Notes under the pieces: generated by a model | What the model was told of the DNA's origin: nothing | Database searches by the model: none | The model's input: only the letters and a program-made list of their open reading frames with translations | Origin: Dysidea avara | Taxonomy: Eukaryota; Porifera; Demospongiae; Dictyoceratida; Dysideidae | Assembly: GCF_963678975.1 (NCBI RefSeq) | Contig: NC_089273.1 | Coordinates: 33,728,973 to 33,792,972, forward strand | Length of the DNA stretch: 64,000 nt | Direction: 5' to 3' | Shown: piece by piece, positions 34,031 through 45,700 of the stretch | Layout: every line of letters starts with the position of its first letter | How positions within the stretch are numbered: position 1 is the first letter of the stretch | Translations under genes and position numbers: made by a program

Positions 34031-34672
34031 AATTATTATTATTATTATTATTAATGGACAAAAATTGCTTGGCAGTACAAGACTGTCAAGCTAGGCCGCA
34101 GGCCTTTGAGAGTGCCCATATCTTGTTGTTCTCCATAAATCATCAAGATTCTTCTTAAACAATGCCACGGTTGGTGCAGAAATAACATCTGCTGGAAGAG
34201 AATTCCACAAATTAACTACTCTGTTGGTGAAAAAATTATGCCTCACTAGCAGCCGAGATCGAAATTTAAAGAGTTTACGGTGGTGACCTCTGGTGGTATC
34301 CGTATTACTCAAAGTGAAAAATGAGGTAGGGTTGATGTCATAGTAATCATTCAATATCTTGTAGGTCTCAATTAGATCTCCCCTTTGACGTCTACAATAC
34401 AGTGAATATAAACCAAGTCTCTCTAGACGAGTTTCGTATGGTAAATCAAATAAACTAGGTAATAACTTGGTGGCACGTCTCTGTACTTTCTCTAGGAGAT
34501 CAATATCTTTCGCCAAGTAAGGGCTCCAGACCTGGATGCAATACTCCAAGTGAGGTCTGACATACATTTTGTACAAAAAAGTCAACAAGTCAACAGAAAA
34601 AAGTTTGAAGGACCTTCCAAGTAAGGGCTCCAGACCTGGATGCAATACTCCAAGTGAGGTCTGACATACATA
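34031..34672 (-). mobile_element. LINE 3' fragment inserted in the LTR element
   Basis: Reads right to left with an (AAT)n tail at 34031-34052. It is a different LINE lineage from the 19.5 and 29.1 kb copies: its tail is a trinucleotide repeat and its C-terminal sequence differs. Near its 5' edge a ~55-bp block (CCAAGTAAGGGCTCCAGACC onward) appears twice, at about 34516 and 34617, a local duplication as left by aberrant reverse transcription. The surrounding LTR interior resumes at about 34673. Confidence 0.8.
34091..34645 (-). pseudogene. LINE reverse transcriptase C-terminal fragment
   Basis: About 170 usable codons resembling the end of a CR1/Jockey-type ORF2: VRPHLEYCIQVWSPYLAKDI then LEKVQRRATKLL and, near the end, FFTNRVVNLWNSLPADVI. 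All catalytic motifs are missing because the insert is severely 5'-truncated. The first ~17 codons come from the duplicated block and are not native. Confidence 0.85.
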
Positions 34673-34921
34673 ATGCTCTAGTTATGGAGCTACGTGATGA
34701 GAAGAAAGATCTCATTACCAGACAGACAAGTCTGGAAGGCGAGATACAGGTCCTCACTAAACAAATGGTGTCATTTCGGGGAAAGGGCAAATCGTCTGCT
34801 GAAATTGCAGGTGCAGGACAGTGCTATTGATTATAGAACAAGATCAGGACGGACAGTTAGAAGACCAGCAAGACTGATAGAAGATCGCCATGATGGGCAA
34901 TCTTTTAAAGGAGGGGGAAGT

Positions 34922-35177
34922 TGTAAGAGGTCACGTGATGGACAGTCGATAGGCTCACGTGAGGTGTTTGGAAGAGTCAGTCGAGCAGAGGGCCAACAGG
35001 AGTTGTAGCTCGACTCTATTCAGTGACAGTTTGCTTTTTCTTAGGATCATAGATAATGAACTCAGTTATATTATTTTATTAAGATTGCTAATATTAAATA
35101 ATATACTTTGTGTGTCAACCGGAGGCTCGGCTGCGGCCACCTGGGCTTCGAGTAGGAGGTACTACTGGGGTTCTACA
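34922..35177 (+). repeat. 3' long terminal repeat
   Basis: 256 bp, near-identical to 33424-33679, immediately preceded by the purine-rich tract. Its end joins the second block of the hAT transposase. Confidence 0.92.
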
Positions 35178-36700
35178 TTTTCTCTGTGTTGCTAGATGGT
35201 GCTACTGACCTAGGGAATAATGATAATGAAGTGGCTCTGGTTGTATGGTGTGAGATATCTGCAAGTGATGAAAGACTCCACACAAGAATTGCTTACTTAG
35301 GTGTTGAAAGACCCAAGAATGCAACTGGAATTGGCCTGTTTGATGTATTGGAGACAAGTTTGAGGAGAATAGGGATACAGGAATTGACCGAAGAACACTG
35401 CAAAAAACTGGTTGGAATTGGCACAGATGGGGCATCCAATAACATTGCTGCTCGAGGGTTGAAAGGTCTTGTTGAAGAGAAGTTGGACTGGATATACTGG
35501 ATGTGGTGTGTGGCTCACCGTTTGGAATTGAGTACAAAAGATGCCTTAAAAGGAACGTGCTTTGATTTTGTTGATGACATGCTAATCAAGCTGTATTACG
35601 TGTATGAAAGATCCCCGAAGAAGTGCAGAGAGCTAAGCGAATTGGTGGCAGATTTGAAGGAGTTTTTGCAATTTGATGACCTCCATAAAGCCAAAGGTGT
35701 TAGACCGATTCGAGCAACAGGCACACGTTGGGTTTCTCATAAGTTAAATGCAATGAAGAGGATCCTGTCTAATTATGGAGCATATACAAATCACCTTGCT
35801 ACGCTGTCAGAAGATACATCTGTGAAAGTGGTTGACCGAGCAAAATTAAAGGGCTATTTGCAGCAGTGGACAAAGGCAAAGTGTCTTTTGGGGTGTGCTT
35901 TTTTTGTGGATTTACTGATGCCTATTTCAATTTTAAGGTGTGAAGATGAAGTTTACCAGCTACAACAACTGAAAGGCTTTACATCAGCAACACAATACTT
36001 TGAGAATAATGGAGCTACTTATTGCAGGAATGTTTCTGACTGTGTCAAATCACGACTAAAGTGGTCAGACGTAGACATGATGAGGTCCATGATTGCTGTA
36101 CTGAACCCACAAGGTTGGGAAAAGCTGATGAATGATGATGATTCCTTGGATGAAATTAACATCATCATCCAAAAATTTGAGATTCCTCTCAAGGGAGCTG
36201 GGGCTAATGTTGATGACATTCTCCAAGAATTTGCTGCCATGATTGAGTTTGCCTGTGAGTATATAGCAATTCACACATTGCACTATCAAAGTGTGTGGTG
36301 GAGACTATTCAATAGTCCTCAGAAGAAAGATTGGGTAAGTGCCCTTCTTCTGGTGGAGTTACTTTTTTCACTTCCTGCTTCTAATGCTAAAGTAGAGCGT
36401 GTCTTTAGTGCAGCAAATATTATCAAAACGGAAAAACCCACTGTGCTTGCTAACAGTTCACTGGATGATTTATTGGAAATAAATTGTGATGCTGTCAGTG
36501 TGGCAGACTACATCCCTGACAAAGCAATCCAGCTTTGGTGGGATGATAAAGTGAGACGCCCAAACCAGAAACCACGCAAAAAATACAGAAGGCATGATAC
36601 CGGGGCTAATGAGACCGAGAGTCAGAGCGAATCAGACGATGATGACGATGATACTGACTGGCTTGAGGAGTGGGATAATCTGATAGAATCTGAATCATAG
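35178..36700 (+). CDS. hAT transposase, catalytic and dimerisation part
   Basis: About 507 codons, in register with the N-terminal block across the LTR insertion. Counting from the GTG at 35186: LLDGATD (2-7) and GTDGASNN (79-86) are conserved RNase-H-fold segments, CVAHRLEL (108-115) and TRWVSHK (180-186) are typical of the ZNF862-like hAT group, and SNAKVERVFSAANIIKTEKP (399-418) is the C-terminal hAT dimerisation motif. A basic stretch (KPRKKYRR) and a strongly acidic tail follow (about 478-504). The frame is uninterrupted apart from the LTR insertion, so the transposase was intact until recently. In an active element it would cut and paste DNA at the CAGNGCTC ends. The codon at 35186 is not a true start. 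Confidence 0.88.
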
Positions 36701-37254
36701 AACACACTGACCAGTACAACAATGATATACACATTTTTATTAACATCTACAATGACAAAACATTGTTTCAAAATTAAAAAAAAATTATCCAAAATGTAAC
36801 TGTTTTGCTGATGTCCTTCTGGTTTTGAATGATTCCTAAGACTAAGTAGTAGATATTTAATATTACATACAGTTCCTGAGTGGTTTCTGAATTAAAAATA
36901 TTGTACTACCTACATAGTACTACAGCATACGATACTAGCTATAAACAATATTTGAAATCAAGATTGAGATAAAGTCAAGCATTTTTTTGTTGAAATTGCT
37001 CTCAGATTCAATTTCAGAGGGTTTTATTTTCAAAGATTTCCTAAGGGAGGAGGCAGCCCCCAGATCCCCCTAGCTTAGTGGGCTTCGCACACCAATGTAT
37101 GTTATACCGCATGCATGAACACACACACTTGCATTGACATACTGTTAATTGTAGCACTGTAGACCAAAAATCATTCACTGCAGAGCAAAATTTGTTTTGG
37201 TCTGCAGTTACTGCAGTGCAGAAATTTTATGTTATTTTGAGCACTGTACATGCA

Positions 37255-37925
37255 GGTACACCATGCAGGTATTGTGTCTGGTAATTGATTAATGACTGGC
37301 TTATTGCAACACCAACATGCTTTCTGCACTGAGTCTTGACAATTAGCCAAGGTATGGACATGGTAAATAGTTGAATAAGAATTGCTGTCATCTCACATGT
37401 TATTATTACAGGTTGTAGTGTGTATGCTCCTGATATTCCATCTTCATCATGTTGTATACAAAATGTAAGTATTACAGCAATTGTGATACTAATAATACGA
37501 CTTGACATTCTAGTGGTGTTGCCTTTTGATAACACACTGTGATGGATATTGATTGCCCGACAGCTATTCCTGTTACTTGAAAATTATAGTAGCATCTGTC
37601 TTGCTGTTAGCGCCCCTACTGTCAGATGGAATTCCCTGCTGCAATGCAGATCGATGACAAATTGTAAGCATAGAGTGTACCAGAAACAATGTATAACGTT
37701 TTGGCAGGTTCTGTGGACTGTATATGAAGTGTTGTTAGCTGTTTACAATATTAAGGTATGGTGTATGCTTGAATAAGAACTGTAACTATATTGCTTGTCA
37801 ATGCTGCAGATCATGCTGGTCCTAACATCTCACGAGCACTTCAGAAGTTGGAGTTGACTACTTGAACAGCATTTATTTTCTGTAATTGAAATACATTAAT
37901 AATTATTTAAATACTAAATAACAAT
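37255..37925. other. Non-coding stretch right of the hAT element
   Basis: No gene recognised; ORFs at 37227-37535 (reverse) and 37549-37776 are without motif. Confidence 0.45.
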
Positions 37926-38098
37926 TGGGGATAACCTTTATACTAGCATAGGGATAACCTTCATCCTACCCATATGGGATAAAGGTCATACTATTGAAAG
38001 TTGGGATAACCGTTATCCCTGGATTTGGTATGCTATATGTGTCAGCCACTTTATCCCTGTTATGGGATAACCTTCCAACCAACTGTTTTAACAGGGTA
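37926..38098. repeat. Iterated GGGATAACC-type repeat
   Basis: Degenerate units GGGATAACCTTTATACT, GGGATAACCTTCATCC and GGGATAACCGTTATCCC, ending TGTTTTAACAGGGTACC. Inverted relative of 24341-24520. Confidence 0.55.
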
Positions 38099-38159
38099 CC
38101 TTCATCGCGGGGCACTTATATGGATCATAATTAATGTACTTTTTGCATAAAATATAGCA

Positions 38160-38400
38160 ATTTGCTGAGTTTTGATTCATTAAAATATTGAAAGTCTCTC
38201 AGCGGCTGGGGGCTGCACCCCCAGCTTCTGGCAACTCAATGCTGGTGCTGGAACCCCCCTTCAAAAATCCTGGCTATGCCCGATAGATATAATCTATGGT
38301 GCTGCATACCATCCTTCGTTTTGAAATTAGTCGCCCCCACATAATTTGTCCTCTAAGGGCGCGGCTTAAAGAATGACACAAGAGTACAACTGCGGTTACC
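38160..38400. repeat. Fragment of a hAT-type MITE end plus a short dispersed repeat
   Basis: The GGGGGCTGCACCCCCAG hairpin and AAAATCCTGGCTATGCCC resemble the right end of CGGATCTAGG-type MITEs. The CGCCCCCAC repeat shared with 23.55 kb follows. Confidence 0.45.
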
Positions 38401-39405
38401 AGTTGTTGACACAAGTTGTGAGTAATTAGCACATGTAGCTAGCTTAAAAGGAAGTGTGCAAAATCGCCTAATACAATTGTCACCATGCATTATTGCATTT
38501 TATAGCACCCCCACACAAAATTACACATGTAATTACAACATACAGAGGAGACACATGAATACCAAACACTTTTCACAACAATAATGTAAGAATTGTACAA
38601 TAATGACTGTAATATAACTGCTATGCAAATGTTTTCCAGTGGCCCGCCATGGTAGCAAGTCTCACATGACGGCATGTATATTCATCCAAACACAATGGGA
38701 GTAACGAGTAAGTATGATGACAACAAGTTGGTATGACTCCATTTGTAGAATCCAGATGAGTGGGTGTGGCTCCAGTATGTCTAAACAGTTAACAAACATT
38801 CCTGTTATAAATACGTGCTAGAGTTGCAATATAATAGTATAGTATTTAAATGCAATAATACATAGTCTCCATTGCATCACTATCAAATGACACTATGTGG
38901 AGGATATTGTTGCATCTCTAGTATGTACACTCTATCAGTACAACCTATCTTAATGGCCACTAGTATAGAAAGACAACCACTCTTGAAAAGCCAATTCCAA
39001 TTGAAAATTTATACACTGTTACCTGCTGAATGAGTGAAGGTGGCAATAAACAAGTTCCACCGTAATTTATACACGTGATCTGATCCTGTATATTCTGTCA
39101 GTGGATGAGATCCACTTGGCCAGGACAAAATGTGACTCAAGTACCCTGGATGATCCATACTCAACCAACTTATGACCCAGTGGCACAATGGAACTGACTA
39201 TTTATAGAGAATACAATTATATTTATTTCTAAGATGTGTGGATGTGTGGACACATTACAACACATTACATGTACATACAAGACATGCTACGTACTGTTTT
39301 AGCATTTCAAGTCACCACATTATACACGTGCCAGTCAACAATGCTTCATAGTGCCCATCAGTAAACCTGAAGAAAAGTTACGAAAAATAAAAATTCACAT
39401 AAGTA
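38401..39405. other. Non-coding stretch
   Basis: Nothing recognisable as a gene or bounded repeat was seen. Confidence 0.45.
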
Positions 39406-39581
39406 CAATGAAACCTCATTAATATGGCAGGCTGTGGGACCAAAAAATTTGGCCTGAATAACAAGGTGGCCTTATTAATGAGGTCATAAGTAATGCTTAG
39501 CTATATTTGGGACCTACTAGAGGTGGCCAATATAATGAGGTGGTTTTATTAAAGAGGTGGCCACTAAGTGAGGTTTCACTG
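39406..39581. mobile_element. TA-flanked MITE, pogo/Tigger-like ends
   Basis: Ends CAATGAAACCTCATTAAT and the inverted AGTGAGGTTTCACTG, with TA on both sides (39404-39405 and 39582-39583). 176 bp. Fragments of similar ends lie at about 7790 (AGTGGAACCTCTC), 40970 and 62530. Confidence 0.8.
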
Positions 39582-39583
39582 TA

Positions 39584-40296
39584 CATACAGTTCACAATAT
39601 TGTGAACAATATTAATGGTTAACAATATACACTGAAACCTGCAGGTCACTTCTTGTGGAAGATTGCTCTCTACACAAAATGACACATTCAGAGATTGTAT
39701 TTAGATGGATGATACAGTAACGCATTGTGACTTCAATACTCATGATGTGTCACTGCTAGGCAGCAACCATATACACGGCACTGCCACATCGCACTTGCTC
39801 GCACACACAATTTTGCTAAAGATTTTACAAATTGATAATTAAGGGGTGTGGCAACTAGCTGTTTCGCTCGCAAGACTGTGTGGCAGCCGTTTCCCTTCTG
39901 TACAAATGGCCACCAAGACAGGTCCACTGTGGATGAAAGCCAGGCATTAGATATTTGGTATTTCATGTGTTGAAGACATTCCAGGGCTTCTGGTAGTCTC
40001 AAATCTCACCACAGTTTAACTCAGGCAGTGTTGTGGTCACCACTAAACTACTGGAATGCTGTGTTATGTTCATCTTATGCTTGGCTACTATATTGTGGAA
40101 CTGAAATGGATACTCTGAAAAATATATCCTATGGATATTGACTTCATCACTTTCTTCATCAGGAGCTTATAAGGACCAATAGTGAAACTTTTTACACTTG
40201 GGGCTGACAGTCAACTGCCTATGTCTGAAGCAGCTAGTGCTTTTGGTGCTTAACAGATTGGCTGCCCCCTTGCTAACAGCACTCACTGTCTCATAC
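39584..40296. other. Non-coding stretch
   Basis: A reverse ORF of 89 codons (39733-40002) lacks motifs. No repeat ends seen. Confidence 0.45.
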
Positions 40297-40304
40297 GTTG
40301 TCAT

Positions 40305-40826
40305 CAGTGTTGGGAGTAACGCGCTACTTATGTAACGCGTTACGTAATATTATTACTTTTGTGGTAACAAAGTAATATAACGAAATACGCTATAAAAACA
40401 GGTAATATAACTCAAGTTACTTTACTTGCAAATGTAACGTGTTACCTAAGTAATATAGTTACTGTAACGAATCTAATATTACATAATATTATTACTAAAA
40501 GTAACGAAGTTACTAATCTCGTTAGTAACCCACTGAGTAACGCCTAGCCACAACGAAGTAATGAAGCCTACTAAGTGAGGCTTATTCACCAGCTACTTAC
40601 TTATATCAAGACTTGCACATTGTCCAACAACGCAATTGTGTCACGTGATAAGGTGGTAGTTTCACACGTGACAGCTTAAGGCTATGGACACAAAGTAATA
40701 TAATATGTAATATTATTACAGTTACTTTATTTTATGGGTAATATGTAACTGTAACTAAATAGTTCAGCTGCAAGTAATATGTAATATGTAACTAGTTACT
40801 TTTAAAAAGTAACTTGCCCAACACTG
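40305..40826. mobile_element. hAT MITE with perfect 8-bp target duplication
   Basis: Begins CAGTGTTGGGAGTAACGCG and ends AGTAACTTGCCCAACACTG. GTTGTCAT is duplicated exactly at 40297-40304 and 40827-40834. 522 bp, built of GTAAC/GTTAC-rich sequence, no coding capacity. This end type is widespread in animal hAT MITEs. The perfect duplication suggests a relatively recent insertion. Confidence 0.95.
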
Positions 40827-40834
40827 GTTGTCAT

Positions 40835-41457
40835 ACACTAAATCCATCTCTATAGCCAGTTAGATCAGCATGCTTCTTACCTTTTTTTAAGGCCGAATAA
40901 TGCAGCCACCCCTTTAAAAGGCAAGGTTAGAAAATTTTGTCCCTACGGCCTGAATAATGACCAGTTTTCACTGTACTATTAGTGATTAGTGATCATGGGG
41001 GATTATTTATTAAGATACTAAGATATACAAACGCTACAACCTCTAAATATAGCAGTAAATTTTTTACCCTGGTCCAATGTCTCGTAATAATCGTGACTTC
41101 GTGAGAGACTCTACTGTGACAAATACATGTTTATCATGATATGTGCTAATCGCCTTTTTACAATTAAGTTTTACAACATGTATAGTTAAACTCACCAATT
41201 GCGACTAAATCCCTTCAACACGAAAAGACAAGTAATGAGACAACCTTGGAGACAACAACCACACAAGCCTATTCTGGTGCGTTTATTTAGTAGTAATATA
41301 AATTTTAAAGGCGTTTATTTACAACAGGACATAATTACGCGCCCCTCTATTGTCTCTGTACATACTTGCCTTATCTTTACTATTCTCACAAGATCTCTTG
41401 GCAGGGGCGTAGCGAGGGGCGTAGCTTCTTCACTTGAATTAGTCAATGCTTGAAGTA
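40835..41457. other. Non-coding stretch with MITE end fragments
   Basis: CAGTTTTCACTGTACT near 40965 resembles one end of the TA-flanked MITE family and CAGGGGCGTAGCGAGG near 41403 a hAT-MITE end. No gene. Confidence 0.45.
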
Positions 41458-41640
41458 GATTGAGATACTCTAATAGAACAGTCACATTTCTACAAGTACC
41501 ATATTTTTATTTTGTAAAGTCTGTAAGTAGCTAGTAATTTAAACTATACAATCCGATGCTAAGCAGAAGTTGTAACTATGCTAAATATTGATTGCTGTGT
41601 TACAGCTGTTTTGTGACTGCTCTAATAGAGTATCTTGATC
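41458..41640. mobile_element. MITE bounded by the CTCTAATAGA motif
   Basis: The 29-bp ends (41458-41486 and 41612-41640) are inverted: GAGATACTCTAATAGAACAG and CTGCTCTAATAGAGTATCTT. This shows that the motif scattered over the window can act as a terminal inverted repeat. 183 bp, non-coding. Confidence 0.7.
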
Positions 41641-42195
41641 GTTTCAATGCAGTACAAGATGAAAGGCAAAGTATTGTTAAGGGTTTACTAGTTAAAATGG
41701 GTGTTAGTTGACTGCAGTTGCATGCCACTAACAGGGCCGTCCAGAGAAATTAGAGGGCCCAGGGAAAAGAGTTAAAGAGGGGCCCAGGGGCAAGGAAGGG
41801 TCTAGATCCTGACTGCTCTATTAGAGTATATCGATCTTTCTTTATACAGGTATTCAAGTGGCCCCTTTCGGGCTGTGGTAGGGGGCAAAATACCCCAATT
41901 ACCCCAATGTGGGCGGCCCTGGCCACTAAAATTACAGTTATATTTTAATATTCTGTCACTGTAATCTGGGGTTTCTGTCAAAACCATGGAAACTCACCTA
42001 CTGTTATCAACAGTGCATTGCTTATTCTAACAAAAAAAGTATTGAAATCCCATCCAAAAACAGCTTATAGCTGTAAAAAAAGTGCGCGTCCAAGTAAAGC
42101 AGAGTTAACTGCGACAAAAAATAATGATATCATAATGCGGCCATGTGCGAGGTGTGCAAGTTGTAAAATTAACATTAGCTAATCAGATAATACAA

Positions 42196-42513
42196 TCTAA
42201 TCCAAAACAGCCAAGCTGTAAAAAGAGTGTGCGGCCCTCAGAAAGGCTATGGTGAAAAAAGATGTGAAATCCAAGGTGGCGGCCAAGAAATGGCTGTGAT
42301 GGTAGGTTAATGGTAAAAATTTTAATAATGACAATTCAGGCAAATTTTGTGAAGCGGCACAAAATTCACCTGAATTGTCGTTATTAAAATTTTTACCATT
42401 AACCTACCATCACAGCCATTTCTTGGCCGCCACCTTGGATTTCACATCTTTTTTCACCATAGCCTTTCTGAGGGCCGCACACTTTTTTTACAGCTTGGCT
42501 GTTTTGGATTAGA
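42196..42513. mobile_element. Foldback element copy F5
   Basis: Complete palindrome of ~318 bp (TCTAATCC to GGATTAGA) with a loop around 42350. It forms the left end of the composite element. Confidence 0.88.
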
Positions 42514-42782
42514 TTTCATTTCTTTTTGTATTTGTATACCCCAAAGCCGGCCTATGGCCAGCTTTGGGAATTATTTAACCTATGTTTTTTTTTCTTTACT
42601 ACAGGAAGACGAAAAGATGAAGTAGATGTACTTTAAATATTTTATCAGTAAATGTACAAATTATATATATAATACATATGTGATCGGATTTGCGAAAAGG
42701 GGTCTTCCACACACATCCAATTTACCAACTTTGACAATTGATAACTTCAGATTGGAAAGAGCTATTGCCTTGAAATTTGGAC

Positions 42783-45700
42783 AGTGGTGATTTCTTTGCA
42801 GCTGAACTCTCTACATGATAGTTTCTTTGTAGCTGAACTCTCTACAAGGTAATTTCTTCTAGCTGATCTCTCTACAGGGAGATTTTTTGTAGCTGAACTA
42901 TCTACAAGGTAACTTCTTCTAGCTGATCTCTCTACAGGGTGATTTGTTTGTAGCTGAATTCTTTACAGGTGATTTGTTTGCAGCTGAGCTCTTTACAGAA
43001 TGGTTTCTTTGTAGCTGAACTCTCTACAAAGTAACTTCTTCTAACTGATCTTTCTACAGGGTGATTTGTTTGTAGCTGAACTATCTACAAAGTAACTTCT
43101 TCTAGCTGATCTCTCTACAGGAAGATTTGTTTGTAGCTGAACTCTCTACAGGTGATTTGTATGTAGCTGAATTCTGTACAGGTGATTTGTTTGTAGCTGA
43201 ATTCTGTACAAGTGGTTTCTTTGTAGCTGAACTCTCTAAAAGGTAACTTCTTCTAACTGATCTTTCTACAGGGCAATTTGTTTCTGGCAGAATTTTCTAC
43301 AGGGTGATTTCTTTGCAGCTGAACTCTCTACATGATGGTTTCTTTGTAGCTGAACACTCTACAAGGTAAAATTTCTTCTAACTGATCTCTCTACAGGGTG
43401 ATTTGTTTGTAGCTGAACTATCTACAAGGTAACTTCTTCTAGCTGATCTCTCTACAGGATGATTTGTTCGTAGCTGAATTCTGTACAGGTGATCTGTTTG
43501 CAGCTGAGCTCTTTACAGAATGGTTTCTTTGTAGCTGAACTCTCTACAAGGTAACTTTTCTAGCTGATGTTTCTACAAGGTAGCTAGTTTGTAGCTGAAC
43601 TCTCTACATGGTGGTTTCTTTGTAACAGAACTTTCTACAAGGTGACTTCTTCTAGCTGATCTTTCAATAGGGTGATTTGTTTGTAGCTTCACTCTCTACA
43701 AGGTAACTTCTTCTAGCTGATCTCTCTAGAGGGAGATTTGTTTGTAACTGAACTTTCTAAATGATGGTTTCTTTGTAGCTGAACTCTCTACAAGTTAACT
43801 TCTTCTAGCTGATCTCTCTGCAGGGTGATTTGTTTGTAGCTGAATTCTGTACAGGTGATTTGTTTGCAGCTGAGCTCTTTACAGAATGGTTTCTTTGTAG
43901 CTGAACTCTCTACAAGGTAACTTCTTCTAACTGATCTTTCTACGGGGCAATTTGTTTCTGGCAGAATTTTCTACAGGGTGATTTCTTTGCAGCTGAACTC
44001 TCTACATGGTGTTTTCTTTGTAGCTGAACTCTCTACAAGGTAACTTCTTCTAGCTGATCTCTCTACAGGGAGATTTGTTTGTAGCTGAACTCTCTACAGG
44101 TGATTTGTTTGAAGCTGAACTCTCTAAATGATGGTTTCTTTGTAGCTGAACTCTCTACAAGTTAACTTCTTCTAGCTGATCTCTCTACATGGTGATTTGT
44201 TTGTAGCTGAACTATCTACAAGGTAACTTCTTCTAACTGATCTTTCTACAGGGCAATTTGTTCGTGGCAGAATTTTATACAGGGTGATTTCTTTGCAGCT
44301 GAACTCTCTACATGGTGGTTTCTTTGTTGCTGAACTCTCTACAAGGTAACTTCTTCTAGCTGATCTCTCTACAGGGTGATTTGTTTGTAGCTGAACGATC
44401 TACAAGGTAACTTCTTCTAGCTGATCTCTCTACAGGGAGATTTTTTTGTAGCTGAACTCTCTACAGGTGATTTGTTTGAAGCTGAACTCTCTAAAATGAT
44501 GGTTTCTTTGTAGCTGAACTCTCTACAAGTTAACTTCTTCTAGCTGATCTCTCTACATGGTGATTTGTTTGTAGCTGAACTATCTACAAGGTAACTTCTT
44601 CTAACTGATCTTTCTACAGGGCAATTTGTTCGTGGCAGAATTTTATACAGGGTGATTTCTTTGCAGCTGAACTCTCTACATGGTGGTTTCTTTGTTGCTG
44701 AACTCTCTACAAGGTAACTTCTTCTAGCTGATCTCTCTACAGGGTGATTTGTTTGTAGCTGAACGATCTACAAGGTAACTTCTTCTAGCTGATCTCTCTA
44801 CAGGGAGATTTTTTTGTAGCTGAACTCTCTATAGGTGATTTGTTTGAAGCTGAACTCTCTAAATGATGGTTTCTTTGTAGCTGAACTCTCTACAAGTTAA
44901 CTTCTTCTAGCTGATCTCTCTACATGGTGATTTGTTTGTAGCTGAATTCTGTATAGGTGATTTGTTGCAGCTGAGCTCTTTAAATAATAGTTTCTTTGTA
45001 GCTGAACTCTCTCAGGGTAACTTCTTCTAGCTGATGTCTTTACAGGGTCACTAGTTTGTAGCTGAATTCTCTACATGGTGGTTTCTTTGTAACTGAACTC
45101 TCTACAAGGTAACTTTTTTTAGCTCATCTTTCTACAGGGTGATTTATTTGTAGCTGAATTCTGTACAGGTGGTTTGTTTGCAACTGAGCTCTTTAAAGAA
45201 TGGTTTCATTGTAGCTGAACTCTCTACAAGGTAACTTCTTCTAGCTGATGTCTCTACAATGTCACTAGTTTGTAGTTGAGCTCTCTACATGGTGGTTCTT
45301 TTGTAACTGAACTCTCTACAAGGTGACCTCTTCTAGCTGATCTTTCTACAGGGTGATTTGTTTGAAGCTGAACTCTCTACAAGGTAACTTCTTCTAGCTG
45401 ATCTCTCTACAGGTAGATTTGTTTGTAGCTGAACTCTCTACATGATGGTTTCTTTGTAGTTGAACTCTCTCAAGGTAACTTCTTCTAGCTGATGTCTTTA
45501 CAGGGTCACTAGTTTGTAGCTGAATTCTCTACATGGTGGTTTCTTTGTAACTGAACTCTCTACAAGGTAACTTTTTCTAGCTCATCTTTCTACAGGGTGA
45601 TTTATTTGTAGCTGAATTCTGTACAGGTGGTTTGTTTGCAGCTAAGCTCTTTAAAGAATGGTTTCTTTGTAGCTGAACTCTCTACAAGGTAACTTCTTCT

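Larger units (their letters stand above)
33424..35177 (+). mobile_element. Short, young LTR retrotransposon (fossil, broken), family undetermined
   Basis: Two 256-bp direct terminal repeats (33424-33679 and 34922-35177) start TG and end CA and differ at about one position, so the insertion is very recent. A candidate polypurine tract (AAAGGAGGGGGAAG) lies just before the 3' repeat and a possible primer-binding site just after the 5' repeat. The interior is only ~1.24 kb: a gag-like start with a PHD-type zinc finger, a coiled-coil-like stretch, and a short basic tail segment before the polypurine tract. Most of pol is absent, so it is non-autonomous and broken, with one LINE fragment inserted. 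I see no clear target-site duplication. Confidence 0.85.
32485..37246 (+). mobile_element. hAT DNA transposon with intact ends, split by an LTR insertion
   Basis: Left end CAGAGCTCAAAATAACA and right end (complement) CAGTGCTCAAAATAACA form a 17-bp terminal inverted repeat with one mismatch. TACATGCA occurs directly on both sides (32479-32486 and 37247-37254), the 8-bp size expected for hAT; on the left its last two bases overlap the CA of the end. A hairpin-rich CGGCA/TGCCG subterminal region follows the left end. Without the LTR insertion the element is about 3.0 kb, with one transposase frame in two blocks (32805-33420 and 35178-36700). Confidence 0.9.

Noticed and set aside
36019-36289. 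Reverse ORFs of 73-74 codons across the hAT transposase
   Set aside because: They are antisense shadows of the transposase frame.
24341-38098. A single large virus-like or Polinton-like element spanning the inverted repeat pair
   Set aside because: No polymerase, integrase or capsid-type gene lies between; the interval is filled with independently bounded LINE, hAT and MITE insertions.
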